Of a stretch of DNA of 64,000 bases, positions 18,899-30,800 are shown piece after piece. The translations under genes and the position numbers were made by a program. The stretch is from Pleodorina starrii (lineage: Eukaryota > Chlorophyta > Chlorophyceae > Chlamydomonadales > Volvocaceae), in the NCBI GenBank assembly GCA_030267565.1, contig BRXU01000003.1, positions 124,001 through 188,000 on the forward strand, in the 5' to 3' direction. Every line of letters starts with the position of its first letter. Position 1 is the first letter of the stretch. The notes beneath the pieces were generated by a model that ran no database searches, was not told the DNA's origin, and saw nothing but the letters and a program-made list of their open reading frames with translations.

Positions 18899-21841
18899 GG
18901 GAACTTGGCGAATTGTGAAAATGCAGAATGGATTGGTGAATAAACAATAGCAGGCAATAAAATCACAAGCTGTTCCGCTCGGATAAGTATAACGAGAGCG
19001 AGGACGGAAAACATAGGCTTTGTTAACCGGTTAACCACTTTCCGCGAGGCGACATCCCCTAACCACTTCAATCTTACCTGGCATCTGATAATCCTTTTTT
19101 GATTTGAAGTGACCCATTTGTGCTTGACTGTTCCCATGTCAACTCCTTGCCACGCATGAAGGACCCTCGGGTCATGTGCCGCCCGCGAGGCAAGCGGGGG
19201 CAAGCAGCCCTCACACATCGGTGTTCTGTTTGGTGCGTCGGCTGCTACAGTTTGGCTGCCTCTGGCTCATACTGCAGGGCAACGCCAAGCGAGCACGCGC
19301 GGAGGGCCAGTGCGGCTAGAAGCACTGCTACACGGGTCGGGACGTCCGTAAGACCCGGCAAAACCCGGCGAACGGAGAACTGCGTGGCGCTCGCAACAGA
19401 GAGCCGACGCATACAGCCAGGGAATCGTGTTTCGCAGTACCGTCTGGTCTTGGCTGCTACTGGTGCTACTTCCATTATGCATGCTGGCGGGCGAGCGGGG
19501 GCTGTAGCAGCTGCATGCTGCTTGAGTGACTGCCTCCCTTGCAGCCTCCCGTGCATTGGAGTTGGGCGTTGGACAGGTCAAGGAGGGAAACGTGGCAGCC
19601 AGGATGCAACGTGCAGGTAACGAGGGCGTATGTTGCGGGTCGGAGCAGGGCAGATACACCGTGTTGCCGTGGTGTGGTGGCTTCGCTCCCACGAAATCGA
19701 TCGGGGTCGGGAGTTACTGCCAGGGCAGCCCTTCTGTAGTCGTTACGGTGGGCGCGTGGGCCCGCTCCGGATCCTCGGATCCTCGGAAGGCTGGAGCCAG
19801 CTGACCGTCCACTGCAGCGGAGACGCCCAGCCCAAGAGAAGTAGCGAACACACAACCAGGCCAAAATGCAATCACGACCAGCACAACCCCAGCCGGCGCG
19901 GACGAAGAGTGGAACGGTCAAACAACTAACGCCGGAACTGCTCCATTCGTTCGTCGTCGCCCACGGAGCAGCAACCGTCAAGAACTTGGCCAAATGCTTC
20001 GCTTGCTGAAGCGCAGAGCATTGCGCAAGAGCGCAACCCCCACAGCCCACACCCACAGCATATGCGTTTTACAGAGGACCAAAAAGTATCACCAGCGCGT
20101 AGCTACAGCAAGCCCGGTAGGCAATACTGCGCGCGCCTGTTCAAGCAACAGGTGGAAGCGAGACAGCCAACAAACAAACATGGTGGCCCAGTGGGGGGGA
20201 TTAGGTCACGAAAAAAACATAGCAGGCGGGACATGTCTCCGCACGGCCACACGGGACACCGCACCGGGCCGCGACGTGCTTCACATCGCACATCGCACAT
20301 CGCACCGCGCCAGGGAGGGCACCGCACTCTCAATTCCTTCCATGAACATAGATTCAGCACTGCGCCCACATAGTACGACAGTACGGCAGCAAACACTGCA
20401 CATTCGGGGACGGTGTGCTGCGGATACGAAAAGCGTGATAATTACGAAGTAGCAAGTACGAAACGAAGGGAAGTACGACGCAAAGTACGAAGCGGAGCGG
20501 CAACAGTTATTGCAAACGACGCCGTTTGCTGGGCACTGCGGTAAGGAAAAGGCACGAAGTAGCAGTAGCAGCAAGAAGAAGTTTGCGAGGAAGTCAGTGA
20601 CCAGGGTCGTTTAGCGTCTCCTGTCTTCAACTACCTTGTCGTTCGTCCACCAGTCGGCCGGCTGCTGGTCAGCCCAGTCATGGGCCCGATTGGCACCAGC
20701 AGCACGCACGTAAAAATGCACAGACACGCGACAGCACGGACAAATTCTGATGCAAATGCGAATGCATCGACCGACGCACACCAGCGTCGGGGAGACTTCA
20801 CCGCGGGGCGCGGAAAACCCTAAAAACATGCAAGCTGGTGTCATCATAACGAACGCCACGAGGTAAGTACCGGTGTTAGACATATACACACGCACGCACG
20901 CACGCACGGCCGCACAATATAACGAGCGTCACGAGGTAAGTACCGGTGTTAAACATACACACACACGCACGCACGCACGGCCGCACATGCACACATTGCT
21001 GTGGATGGCGTGCCTGGCAGACCGGACACACAACCAACCGTCGCCACCATCGTCACCACACGCACTTTCTGTCCTCGTGCCCCGGCCATGTGTGCCCGCG
21101 GGGGTGGTGCACATGCGGGGGTGATGCCGTACACGACCCGCCCCCTTTGGTCACACGCTCTGCTCCTTGTCAGTCACCTGACTGCTGCCAGGAGTACGCG
21201 CGCCTCCCTGCGTTTTTCTCTTGCCGCATTAACGTTTGCAAGCAAGGCGCAGGTTCGTATGTGCAGCCCCACGCACTCAGCAGTACCGCGACCCACCATC
21301 ACCCCAATACCGCAACTCAACTCCAGCCCCACCACTGCACGCATGCGTGCGCGCCGAGTGCAGCATCGAGTGCGCATCACCCGCAAGCCGCAACTCACCA
21401 GTCCCCCCCTGGCAGGTCCCCTCTCCCGCAAGCAAGCCGACGGCCCCACAAATGTCCAACCTTACCACGCACGGAATCAACCCAAGCAAGCAGGAACTGC
21501 CTGCTAATAGACGCCAACTTCCCAGCTCAAATTCCATGGTTACGCTCTTCAATGCATTTAGTCACAGTCCTTGAAGTAACTTGCCTGCCTGCCTGCCTGC
21601 CTGGCGGGTACTTGCTACCTCCGGTCCAGGCGCAGCCCCCACCACATACACACACACATATCCTCTCCCGTTTCGCGCGCGCCGCCGGCCAGCGGATGTG
21701 CCCAAGCGTCCGCCGCGCGGCAAAGGACTGCACCCCACCTCCCGCCCCCGGGGCCTGCATCACACCACGCGGCACGCACCCACCCACCACGCCAGCCCCG
21801 CCGTTGCAGGCCCTTCCCTCAGCACCCCTTCATGCCGCATG
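18899..21841. other. intergenic region between the channel 3' end and the rhomboid start
   Basis: About 2.9 kb with no supportable gene. It must hold the rhomboid promoter (near 18.9-19.2 kb, an AT-richer patch) and the channel 3' UTR. It contains a 73-bp tandem duplication (20846-20986) and scattered AAGTACGA and CGCACATCG short repeats around 20.28-20.50 kb. Confidence 0.5.
20846..20986 (+). repeat. 73-bp tandem duplication containing a splice-donor-like core
   Basis: Two copies start at 20846 and 20919 with about 90 percent identity by eye. Each contains CACGAGGTAAGTACCGGTG, a perfect GAG/GTAAGT donor consensus, followed by a CACACGCACG run and CGGCCGCACA. Confidence 0.85.
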
Positions 21842-24800
21842 CTACGGCCCGCCTCCTCCGCCTCCACCCCCGCCTCCGTCGCCGCCTCCGCCTCCTTTCC
21901 GACTGTAGCCAGCAATGCTGGGCAGCAATACCACATTGCGGCGGGACGGCAGCCGATCCCCAACTAACAGGCGCGGCGGCGATGCGGCGGCGGCGGAGCC
22001 GCCGCCCCCCAGACGCGGCGGCGGCATCGGGGCCGGCATCGGCACCGGCGCCGCCGGCGACAGCGGCTCTGGAGCCGGCGCTACGGTAGGTGCCTCATCC
22101 CCGACCTTGTCGCCTTCCTCCCCCGCAGCAGCAGCAGCAGCAGCAGCAGCAGCACTCCCCGTCGAAATCGCCAGCCGCGACGGTCCCGGCCCAAGCCCGC
22201 GGGAAGACAACGGCGGCAGCCGCCCCGCCCGCATCGATGGCGAGCGCGGGTACGCCCCCCACGCCAGATCGCCCCCTCCCTCCGCCCCTCCCCAGGGCGG
22301 TATCGGTGGCGGCCCACCGCCGTGCAGCGTCCGCGCGCTAAGCGGGCCCAGGCCCACGCCGGGACCTGGGCCGGCGCCGACTCCCGCGCCGGGCGCGCCT
22401 GCCGCCCCGGTTCCGGCCCCGGCGTCTGGGCGCGGCGACCGTAGCGGCGCGATTGGCGGCAGCTTGGACAGCAGCAGCGGCCGCAGCGTTGATGCGCTGC
22501 TCGTCGTCAGTTCCTGCCGTTTATCTCCCAGCAGCTCCCCGCCGACCATCACTGGCCGAGGCTGGCGGCTCCGGAGGGAGGGCGCCGCGCGGGCGGGGCG
22601 GGCGGAGCCCGCCTTAGCCGCCGCCGTCGCTGCCGCTGTCACCGCGGCCGCCGCCGCCTTCGCGGCGGCGTGGTCGTGGTTTTGATCTTGGTCTTTGCCA
22701 AACAGTTGGTCCCCGTAGGTGTGTCGCAGCATAAAGCCGCGGATGGCCGCCGCCACGGAGCCGGCCGCCTGGTACTGGGGAGAGGAGGGGAGAGGAGGGG
22801 AGGGGTAATAAGAAGATACCGCAGCGGAGGGACGGAGACGGCGTTAGCGAACGGAGGGGACGGGAGGGGAGGGGAGGGGAGGCAGCAGGCCGATGGTGGT
22901 TGTTACAGTTTAGTGTTGGTGTACGGAATACGGTACGCAGGGGTGTAAGGCGGGCGGGTGGGAGAATAAGGTGTACAGTCCGAGGAAGCGGAGGGGAGGG
23001 CCTTCAATCGCTGGTCGTCTTCTCGGCTGTAGCTAGTTGGTGCCTCGATTGTCTGTTCGGTCTCGTTCGGTCTCGTTCAGTACCGTACAAAGAGCGGCAG
23101 GGAGGGCGGACAGCGAGGACACTCACGTGCGCGGCTGTGTGTGAGGTCCAGGGTTCCTCCGGCGGCAGCCGCTTCCTGAACTGCTCCACCAGTCGGTCAT
23201 GGACCTCGGGAGGGAGGGCGGTGCCGCACACAGCGCCGGACAGCGAGTAGAGCACCTCTATGAAGGAGACCTGCGGGGGGGAGGGGCGGTGTGGTGGGAG
23301 GGTGGGTGGGTGGGTGGGTGGGCGTGGATGGGTGAGGGATAGATACGTACACAGCAAACCGTACAGCGAACCGCAGCGAAGGGATGGATGGGTGAGAAAT
23401 ACGAACCGCAGCGGAGGAGTGGGTACTGGGTAGGCGGGGTTTCACCCAGACTCGAACGCCGCGACCCAAACCCCGACCTGGCCCTCAAGGGTCCCCACCT
23501 CCGCGACCCTTCGATCTCCCTCCCTCACCTTGCTCCCCGGGTACAGCGGTATGTCGGTTCGGAAGAGCTTCTCCTGCGCCTCCACCCGACAGTTGAAGCG
23601 CCCCGCGGTGCCCAGCGGCGGTGCGGTGGCGCACACCACTCCCACCAGCGCCGCCGCGTGCAGGAGGCCGCTGCTGGCGCCGCCGTCGGCGGCCGCCCAG
23701 GCCTCCACGAAGCTATCCACGGCGTGCTGTGAACGGGGGAAATCGGGACTTGGTAGTTTAGTATAGATGATTATTTATTGGTGAAACGGATTGTTGAGGA
23801 ATGGATTGCTTGCTTTGTAGCTGAGAAGCTCAGCGTGGCGCTGAGTACGGTGAGTGAGAGGATGAACGACAAGGTAAGGGGGAGACCCGGTAGCAGACAT
23901 GTCCATGCGCTGAAAATAGGGAGCGGAGCGACGGCAATCGAGCCAATGCGTTTGGGAGAGAGTAGTCAATGGCGAGGTTGCCGGAGTACCGATCAGTAGA
24001 GAAACCAAGAGGAGGGAGCGGCTGGAGCGGCGGACGAGTTGCCGTACCATTATTATATGCCGTACAATTCTGGCGGAACGAAACACGATGCCAACGATGT
24101 GTTTTTACGTTACCTTTGGGATGGGCAGCTCCGCGTCTGACTCAGCTTCCATCAGGTTCTCCAACAGTACGGCAATGACCAGCTGCAGCAAGATGAAGGT
24201 GCAGAGGATGACAAAGATGGGAAAGTAGAGGACCGCGGCGACAGCGCTCAAGGGGCACTGGTTGTCGGTGGCGTTTGCGGGCAGGGAGGACAGCAGCGGG
24301 TCGGAGGGGTCCAGGTAGGTGCCGCCGGTCAGGGTGATGACGGCGGCTGCGGCGAGGGCTTCGGGGGTGGTGGAGGTGAATTGGGAGTCAAGTGCGGCGA
24401 AGGGGGTGGAGGGGCCGGGGGGTGCGGCTGGGATGGCTGCGGAAAACGGATAGGTGGGGGTGGGGGGGAGGCTCATGCCGGCAGAGGAGGAGAGGAGCCG
24501 GGCCGCGGTGGCGGCGGCGGTGGCGACGGCGACGACGGTGGCGTTGAGGGTGGGGGGAGTGGAGGGTTGGAGGGGAGGGGGAGAGGAGGGGACGGAAGGG
24601 GGAAAGGAGGGCGTGGAGGCGGAGTTGGTTACATTGATGTCGTACAGCACCAGCACGCAGTCCCCGGTTGACATGCAATCTAGCATGACGCCGTTCCAGC
24701 CCTCCCCCGTAATCATCCTGGGATCCGGGGTCCGGGGGGTTACCCACGGGGGGAGGGGGGAGGGGAGGGGGGTTGAGGGGAGAGAATGAACACGACACAC

Positions 24801-27800
24801 ATACACACGTGTCGTCAGTGCAGCCACAGCCGTACATGCAGTTTTGCAGATGGAACGTGGCAGGAGAGATATGATATGATCCAGGAAGAAAGAATGAAAG
24901 ACTGAAGGCAAGTTCGATGCTAGAAGCCTATCACAAGGGGCAGGCAAGCAAGTCTCATCATGTAAGGCAAGGCAAGGCAAGGCAAGGGCTGCCAGCCCTA
25001 GTGCTGTGTGTCCGGCGGTCCACAGCCCCACAGCCCTCGCTCAAGAGCCGGGCAGAGGGCCCAAGGGGCCGGCATTGCGAAGCGGATGGGAGAGGACGGA
25101 TGGGGCAGCAAGGGCCAGTCACCGCTAAGCCGGCCAAGAGTCAACCGGCCTTACACTGGAGGCAAGTTGGCTCCTGACGGGCTCAGCGGGGACTGGTCCT
25201 TGCTGCCCCTTGGTTGCACCGCTGGCTCGTACCGGTACCTGGCCCCGCTCCCCTGCCACCCGCACTACGCACTGCAATGCCACGGCCATGACGTGCTGTC
25301 GCATGCTGTGCTGGGTCGCATGCTGTGCTGGGTCGCATGCTGTCCCCTCCCAATCACCCGTTAACAACCCCCCTCCTTAACGCGCCGCACCTGAACAGCA
25401 GCAGCATTGCGTTGGGGAAGTTGTCAAAGTTGGCGTGGCGCGTGAGGTTTTCGCCCTGCTTGATGCCCGCAAACAGGTTGACGCCGATGACGGCGAAGAT
25501 GAAGAAGAACAGCAGCATCACGCCGCCCACGTTGGCCAGTGCAGGCAGCGAGTTGACCAGTGTGCGCAGCAGCTTCTGCATTCCGTTGGCCTGGGGGTGG
25601 TGGGGGCGGGGTCGATTGGGGAGGTGTGAGTGGAAGCCAGGTTAGTGGGGCAGCGGTGGGGGCAGGTGGATGGGGAGGCAAGGGGGGCAGGTGGGTGGGG
25701 AGGCAAGGGCGGGGGAAGGTGGATGGGGAGGCAAGGGCGGGGGAAGGTGTATGGGGAGGCATGGAGAAGGTGGTTGGGGCGGTGTGTGTGTGTGTGCGTT
25801 GGGGGTGGGGGCGGGGAGGGGTTACCGAAATACTGTCAGGGGGAGATGGCGCAAGGTTGGGGTGGCAAGGGAACAGGCGGGCCAGGTGCACAGGCACTGG
25901 TGCACGGGCACATACGGAGATACGGTACAGGGGTGCAGCAGGTACCGTAACGCCACCTCTGTCCTACGCCAACAAATGAACAGAGTTGCGTCACGTACGT
26001 TGCGGACAAGTCGTACCACTCGCGCCACCCGCAGAACCCTCAGCACGGGCATGAAGCTGACGTTTCGCGTGTTGCTGAAGTCCAGCACCACCGACGCCAC
26101 GGACACCACCACCACGAAGAAGTCGAAACAGTTCCAGCCGTCACGGAAGTAGTGGCGCGGCCCAAAGGCGGTGAGCTTGAGCGCCGCCTCCGCCACAAAG
26201 ATGCACGTGAACACCAGGTTGCTGTTCGACATGAGATCCTGTCGGTACGACGGTGCAGCACAGTATCGCAGTACGGCGAGAAGTACGATAAGAAGTCCGG
26301 ACCGCGGCGAGGCGAGGCGGGGAGGCGGGTGGGGGGGGGCCGGGGCGGCGATGCTGGACCGGCTGCATGACGAGGGTGGTGCGCATTGCACGACGCGCTT
26401 CTCTTCGTCCAACAGAGGGCTGAGGAGATAAGGACGCGCAGTGCAGCGCCGGCACACAGCATACGGTGCCGTGTTGTGCCTCCGATTAGGCGCGTGGTGC
26501 ACACATGCACACATACACGTCTCCTCCACCCGTTGGTGCGCCCACCCCCCACCGCCTCTGACCCATCCCAGTCCCACACCGCCCCATCTCACACAGCCAA
26601 CCCACAACGCAAACCCCAACCCCACTCCCGAACCCAATCCGAATCCCACCGTCGATTCCACACAGCCAAATCACACCGTCGATTCCAATTCCAATGCCAA
26701 CCCCCCACCGCCCACCCCCACCGCCCGCTCAACCCCCCACACCCCCACACCCCCCACACATATACACACCGCAAGGTGTGTATGTGCTATGTGGTGGTTC
26801 CCAAGGTACACCTATTTGCTCTTGCCCCGGGGCCCATGGGAACAAATCACACACACACACACACATTCACACACATACACACACATACACACACATACAC
26901 ACCCACCGGCCACCCACCCACCCAGCCGCCCACCCACCTGCCACGAGGGCGACATGTCCACGTGCACACACGCCATGAAGACCACATTCGCGATGATGAC
27001 GGCCATCATGGCCCAGTCGAACAAAGGGTGGGTGACGCAGTCGTACAGGACTCGCCGCAGCGCCGGCCGCGCGGGCCGCGGTGCCCGGAAGGCCACCTGG
27101 GTTCGCAGCAGCAGCTGCTGGACGTCCACCCAGGCCTGCTGCGACGGGCTCAGCCGCACGGACGCCGCCATCTCCCGCTCCGCGTCGTGCAGCTCCGAAA
27201 ACTGCGTGGCGGCGGCGGCAGCAGGGTCGGGGTTCGTGTGGGGGGGGTGGGGTAGGGTACCGATAAGAGGAAGGGAAATTGATTCGAGACGAGATTGCAG
27301 CGAAGGAATCGAAACGGTTGGGACGGGTAAGGGTAAGAGAAAGATACGGAGACTGGGATGGGGGCAATGGTGGGGACGGTTGGGGAAACGCCCAACGCCA
27401 CCGCCTGTGTTGCTTGGCAGGAAAGGGCGGAGGTAGGCGCAAACGCGCGCCCCACCTACCTTGTCCAGCGTGACGCCCACAAAGAGGTTCAGCACGAAGA
27501 AAGAGCACACGACGATGAAGAGGATGAACAGCAGTATGATGGCGGGGCTGTGGTTCTCCAGCGGCTGGCGGTCCACCCCGGTGGCATCCACCGCGGAGAA
27601 GGTAATGTCCACCCACATGGACAGCGTGGCAGCCTGGAACAGCGTCAGCATCGCGGCGCCCACGTGGTCGAAGTTGTTCTGCGGGTTGACCCACCTGCGG
27701 GAAAAGGGCAGGAGGGCAGGAGGGCAGAGGGTAAAAGGCGAGGGGTGAAGGGCGAGGGGCAAAGAGCGAAGGGCGAAGAGCGAAGGGCAGGGGGCCCAAC

Positions 27801-30800
27801 ATTTTCCCCTGCTTCGCTGTGGTGTTTTCTTGTCTTGATTTCCCTTCCCAACCGGCCCCCCTACCCCAACCACATTCAAACACACACAGCGCCTTTGCTC
27901 CCTCTCCACACTCCTCGCCCTGGCCTTCTGGTCAGGGTAGCCAACCCGCAGCGGATCAGCCTCAACAGCAAAACAACAACTCAGACACACACATACATAT
28001 ACATATACACACACAGGCACGCACCCTCCCACCGCCGCCACGACACTACTGGGCCACGTAACTCAGCCGCCACTCACTGCGTCTCCATCTCATACTCCGG
28101 CATGGAAACGTTGAGTGCGCTGTAGTAGGCGCTTTCGTTGATGGTCCGGCTGCCCGCCTCGCACCACGACCGCGTTAGCTTCTCCCCCGACGGCAGCACG
28201 TAGAAGGGGTCGATGCGCTCGCCGCTGTCGGCGTCGATGCAGTTGTACAGCTTGCCCTTGAACAGATTCACAGCCAGAATCGCAAAGATAAGGTAGAAGA
28301 AGACGCAGACGAGCGCCACGTTTAGCATGGCGGGCAGCACCGCGAACAGCGCCGTCACCACCAGGCGCAGCCCGGGAAAGCGCTTCGCGGCGCGCAGCGG
28401 CCGCAGCGCGCGCAGCGCGCGCAGCACGCGCAGCACCTTGACGTTACCTGCGCCCACGCCCACCGACTCCACCACGATCAGCGCCCAGCCCAGCAGCACA
28501 ATCGCCAGGTCCAGCACGTTCCAGGGGCAGCGGAGGTAGGCGCGGCGGCCGGTGAAGACCAACCCCAGGGCGAGGACCTTCAGGATCGCTTCCAGCGTGA
28601 AGGCGGCGGTGAAGGTGTAGTCGAGGTAGCGCAGCGCAAGGGCCAGCCGGGAGGCGGGGTCCAGGTCCGGGGAGTCGAGCACCAGGCACACGCACGACGC
28701 CGCGATGAGCAGCAGGATACAGGCGTCGAAGTAGGTGTTGCGGACGAGGCTGGCGGCGGCGCGGCGGAGCGGGTTGGTGGGTGCCAGCAGCAGCAAAGAG
28801 CGGCCCTGCGGCTCCTCGGCCTCCCAGGCGGCGACGGCGGCGGCGGCGGCGGCTTTGGTCGTGCCGGCGGCGGCGCCGTCGCGGGGCCGCTGCGAGCTCA
28901 TGGAGCCGCCGAGCGACTTGAGGTGCGCGAGTACGGATTTGGACGAGGCGGCGCGCGGGATTCGGGAGACGGAGACGTCGCGGGATCGCTGCTGCCGCCA
29001 CGTGAACGACGCGGTGGACGCCTCGCGGGCGAGGAGCTCCAGCGCCGCCGCCGCCGCGGCGGCCTGCGGCGAGGGACCGCCGCCGCCGGCGGCGGCGGCG
29101 GCGGCGGCTCCGCCGCCGCCGTTGGGGTCGGTTGGGTCCGCGGCGTTGTCCCAGCGGAGCTTGGACGCGGCGGCGAGGTCGGCGCTGACAGGGTCGCTCT
29201 CCTTCTCCCGCGATAGCTGCATTGCCACTGCCGGCGCGGCGGTGTTCCCTGCCATCGCCGCCCGCGGCGGCGGCGGCGGCGGCGGAGGGGCAGGCGCGGC
29301 GAGGCTGGCCCAGGCTTGCAGGTCGATGCGCCCCGCACCGTCCTGCTTGCTGGCCTCCAGTCCCTCCGCCAGCGGCCGACCCCCGACCGGGCCGACCGGG
29401 CCGGCGGCCGCGACGGCAGGCGGCGGCGGCGCTGCCGCCGCCGCTCCCGCCGCGTCGCCGCCGACCGCGCGGTCCTCCCTGCCCAGGTCACCAGAAGACC
29501 TCCACTGCCCGGGGACCGGCTCCGCCGCCTCCCCGTCGCGCCGCCGCGGCGTCGTCGCCGCATCGTCATCGTCGCCGCCGCTGCCTTGAGGCTCCGCCGC
29601 CGACGGCGACGCTGTCGTGCCGTCAGGGACACCCGCCTGCGCATCGGCGGCCGTGGAACCACCCGTGGCCCCGGCCGCCGCCGCTGGGGGCTGCGTGCCA
29701 GTGCCCGTGTCATCCTTGCCCTCCTTGTCCTCCCCGCTCTCCTTGCCCTCCTCGCCCTCGTCCATCTTGCATGAGAAGTTGTCCAGCAGGATGGCGATGA
29801 AGAGGTTGAACACCAGGTAGTTGCCGATGAGGATGACACCCACAAAGTACAGCGAGGCCCAGGGCGATACGGTGCGCATGCCGTCGTACATTACGGAGTT
29901 CCTGGTACAGCATCAGCAGGCGGGCGGGCGGGCGGGAAGGCGGGCGGGCAGGCGGGCGGAAAGGCGGGCAGCAGAGAGGGCGGTCAATGCGAGCGCGAGC
30001 GTGGGCGGATGGGCGCAGAGAGAGAGTGCTGCCCCCTCAGCCCCACCCCGGCACCTCACCTGCATGCCAGACTCATCGCCCGGCTGACAGCCTAACAAGT
30101 CGAAACCGGCCCCAACCCCGACCCCCACCCTGAAGCCCCAGCCGCAGCCCCCAAACTTTTCCCGTTCCCTTCCCCTTCCCCTTAAGACCCTAAAACCCTA
30201 AAAATACCTCAAACCCTAAAACCCTTCCACTTCCCCGTGATCCCTTCCCCTTCCTCTTCCCCTTCCTTCCCGTGACTCCTGCCGCGGCTCACCAGTCCTC
30301 CCCCGTGAGCAGCTGGAACACGGTGTAGATACCCCAGAACACGTTGTCGAAGTGCGCCCGCGGCACCTGCGACTTGCCCACCATGGCCAAGTACTCGCAC
30401 CCGGCCGCGGCCGCGGCCGCCACCACCACCGAGCTGGCGTTGGTGGTTGTGGCCGCCGCCGCGTCGGCACTGGCGCAGAACCGGTCGCAGTAGGCGAGGT
30501 CGTTGTAGAAGGAGCCCGGAGCGTCGATCCAGCTGCCGTACTGGTCGGCGCCGCAGGGCAGGTAGCAGTGGAAGTAGTTGGGGCACTCGCCCCACACCTC
30601 CTGACCCGGGGGACACACCGCGGAGGCGCCCTCCACGTAGTCGCAAAACATGAACCTGCGGGAGGGGGAGGGGGGCCGATGACAGCCGATGGACTCAGCC
30701 AGGGGCCCGCAATCAGACCGACGTATCGTCAAAGGCCGAGCCGTACAACCACGAGCCGTAAGACCCCTGGAGCCACACCACAGAAGTGCGACTCAGGACC

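Noticed and set aside
20946..21908. 320-codon plus-strand frame rich in His, Pro and Thr
   Set aside because: It runs through CACGCACG microsatellite DNA into the antisense of the channel C terminus; composition is that of shadow frames.
28898..29845. Arg-rich minus-strand frame over the channel II-III linker
   Set aside because: It is an out-of-frame reading of the large channel exon 29901-28078, with no domain and an extreme Arg/Pro composition.
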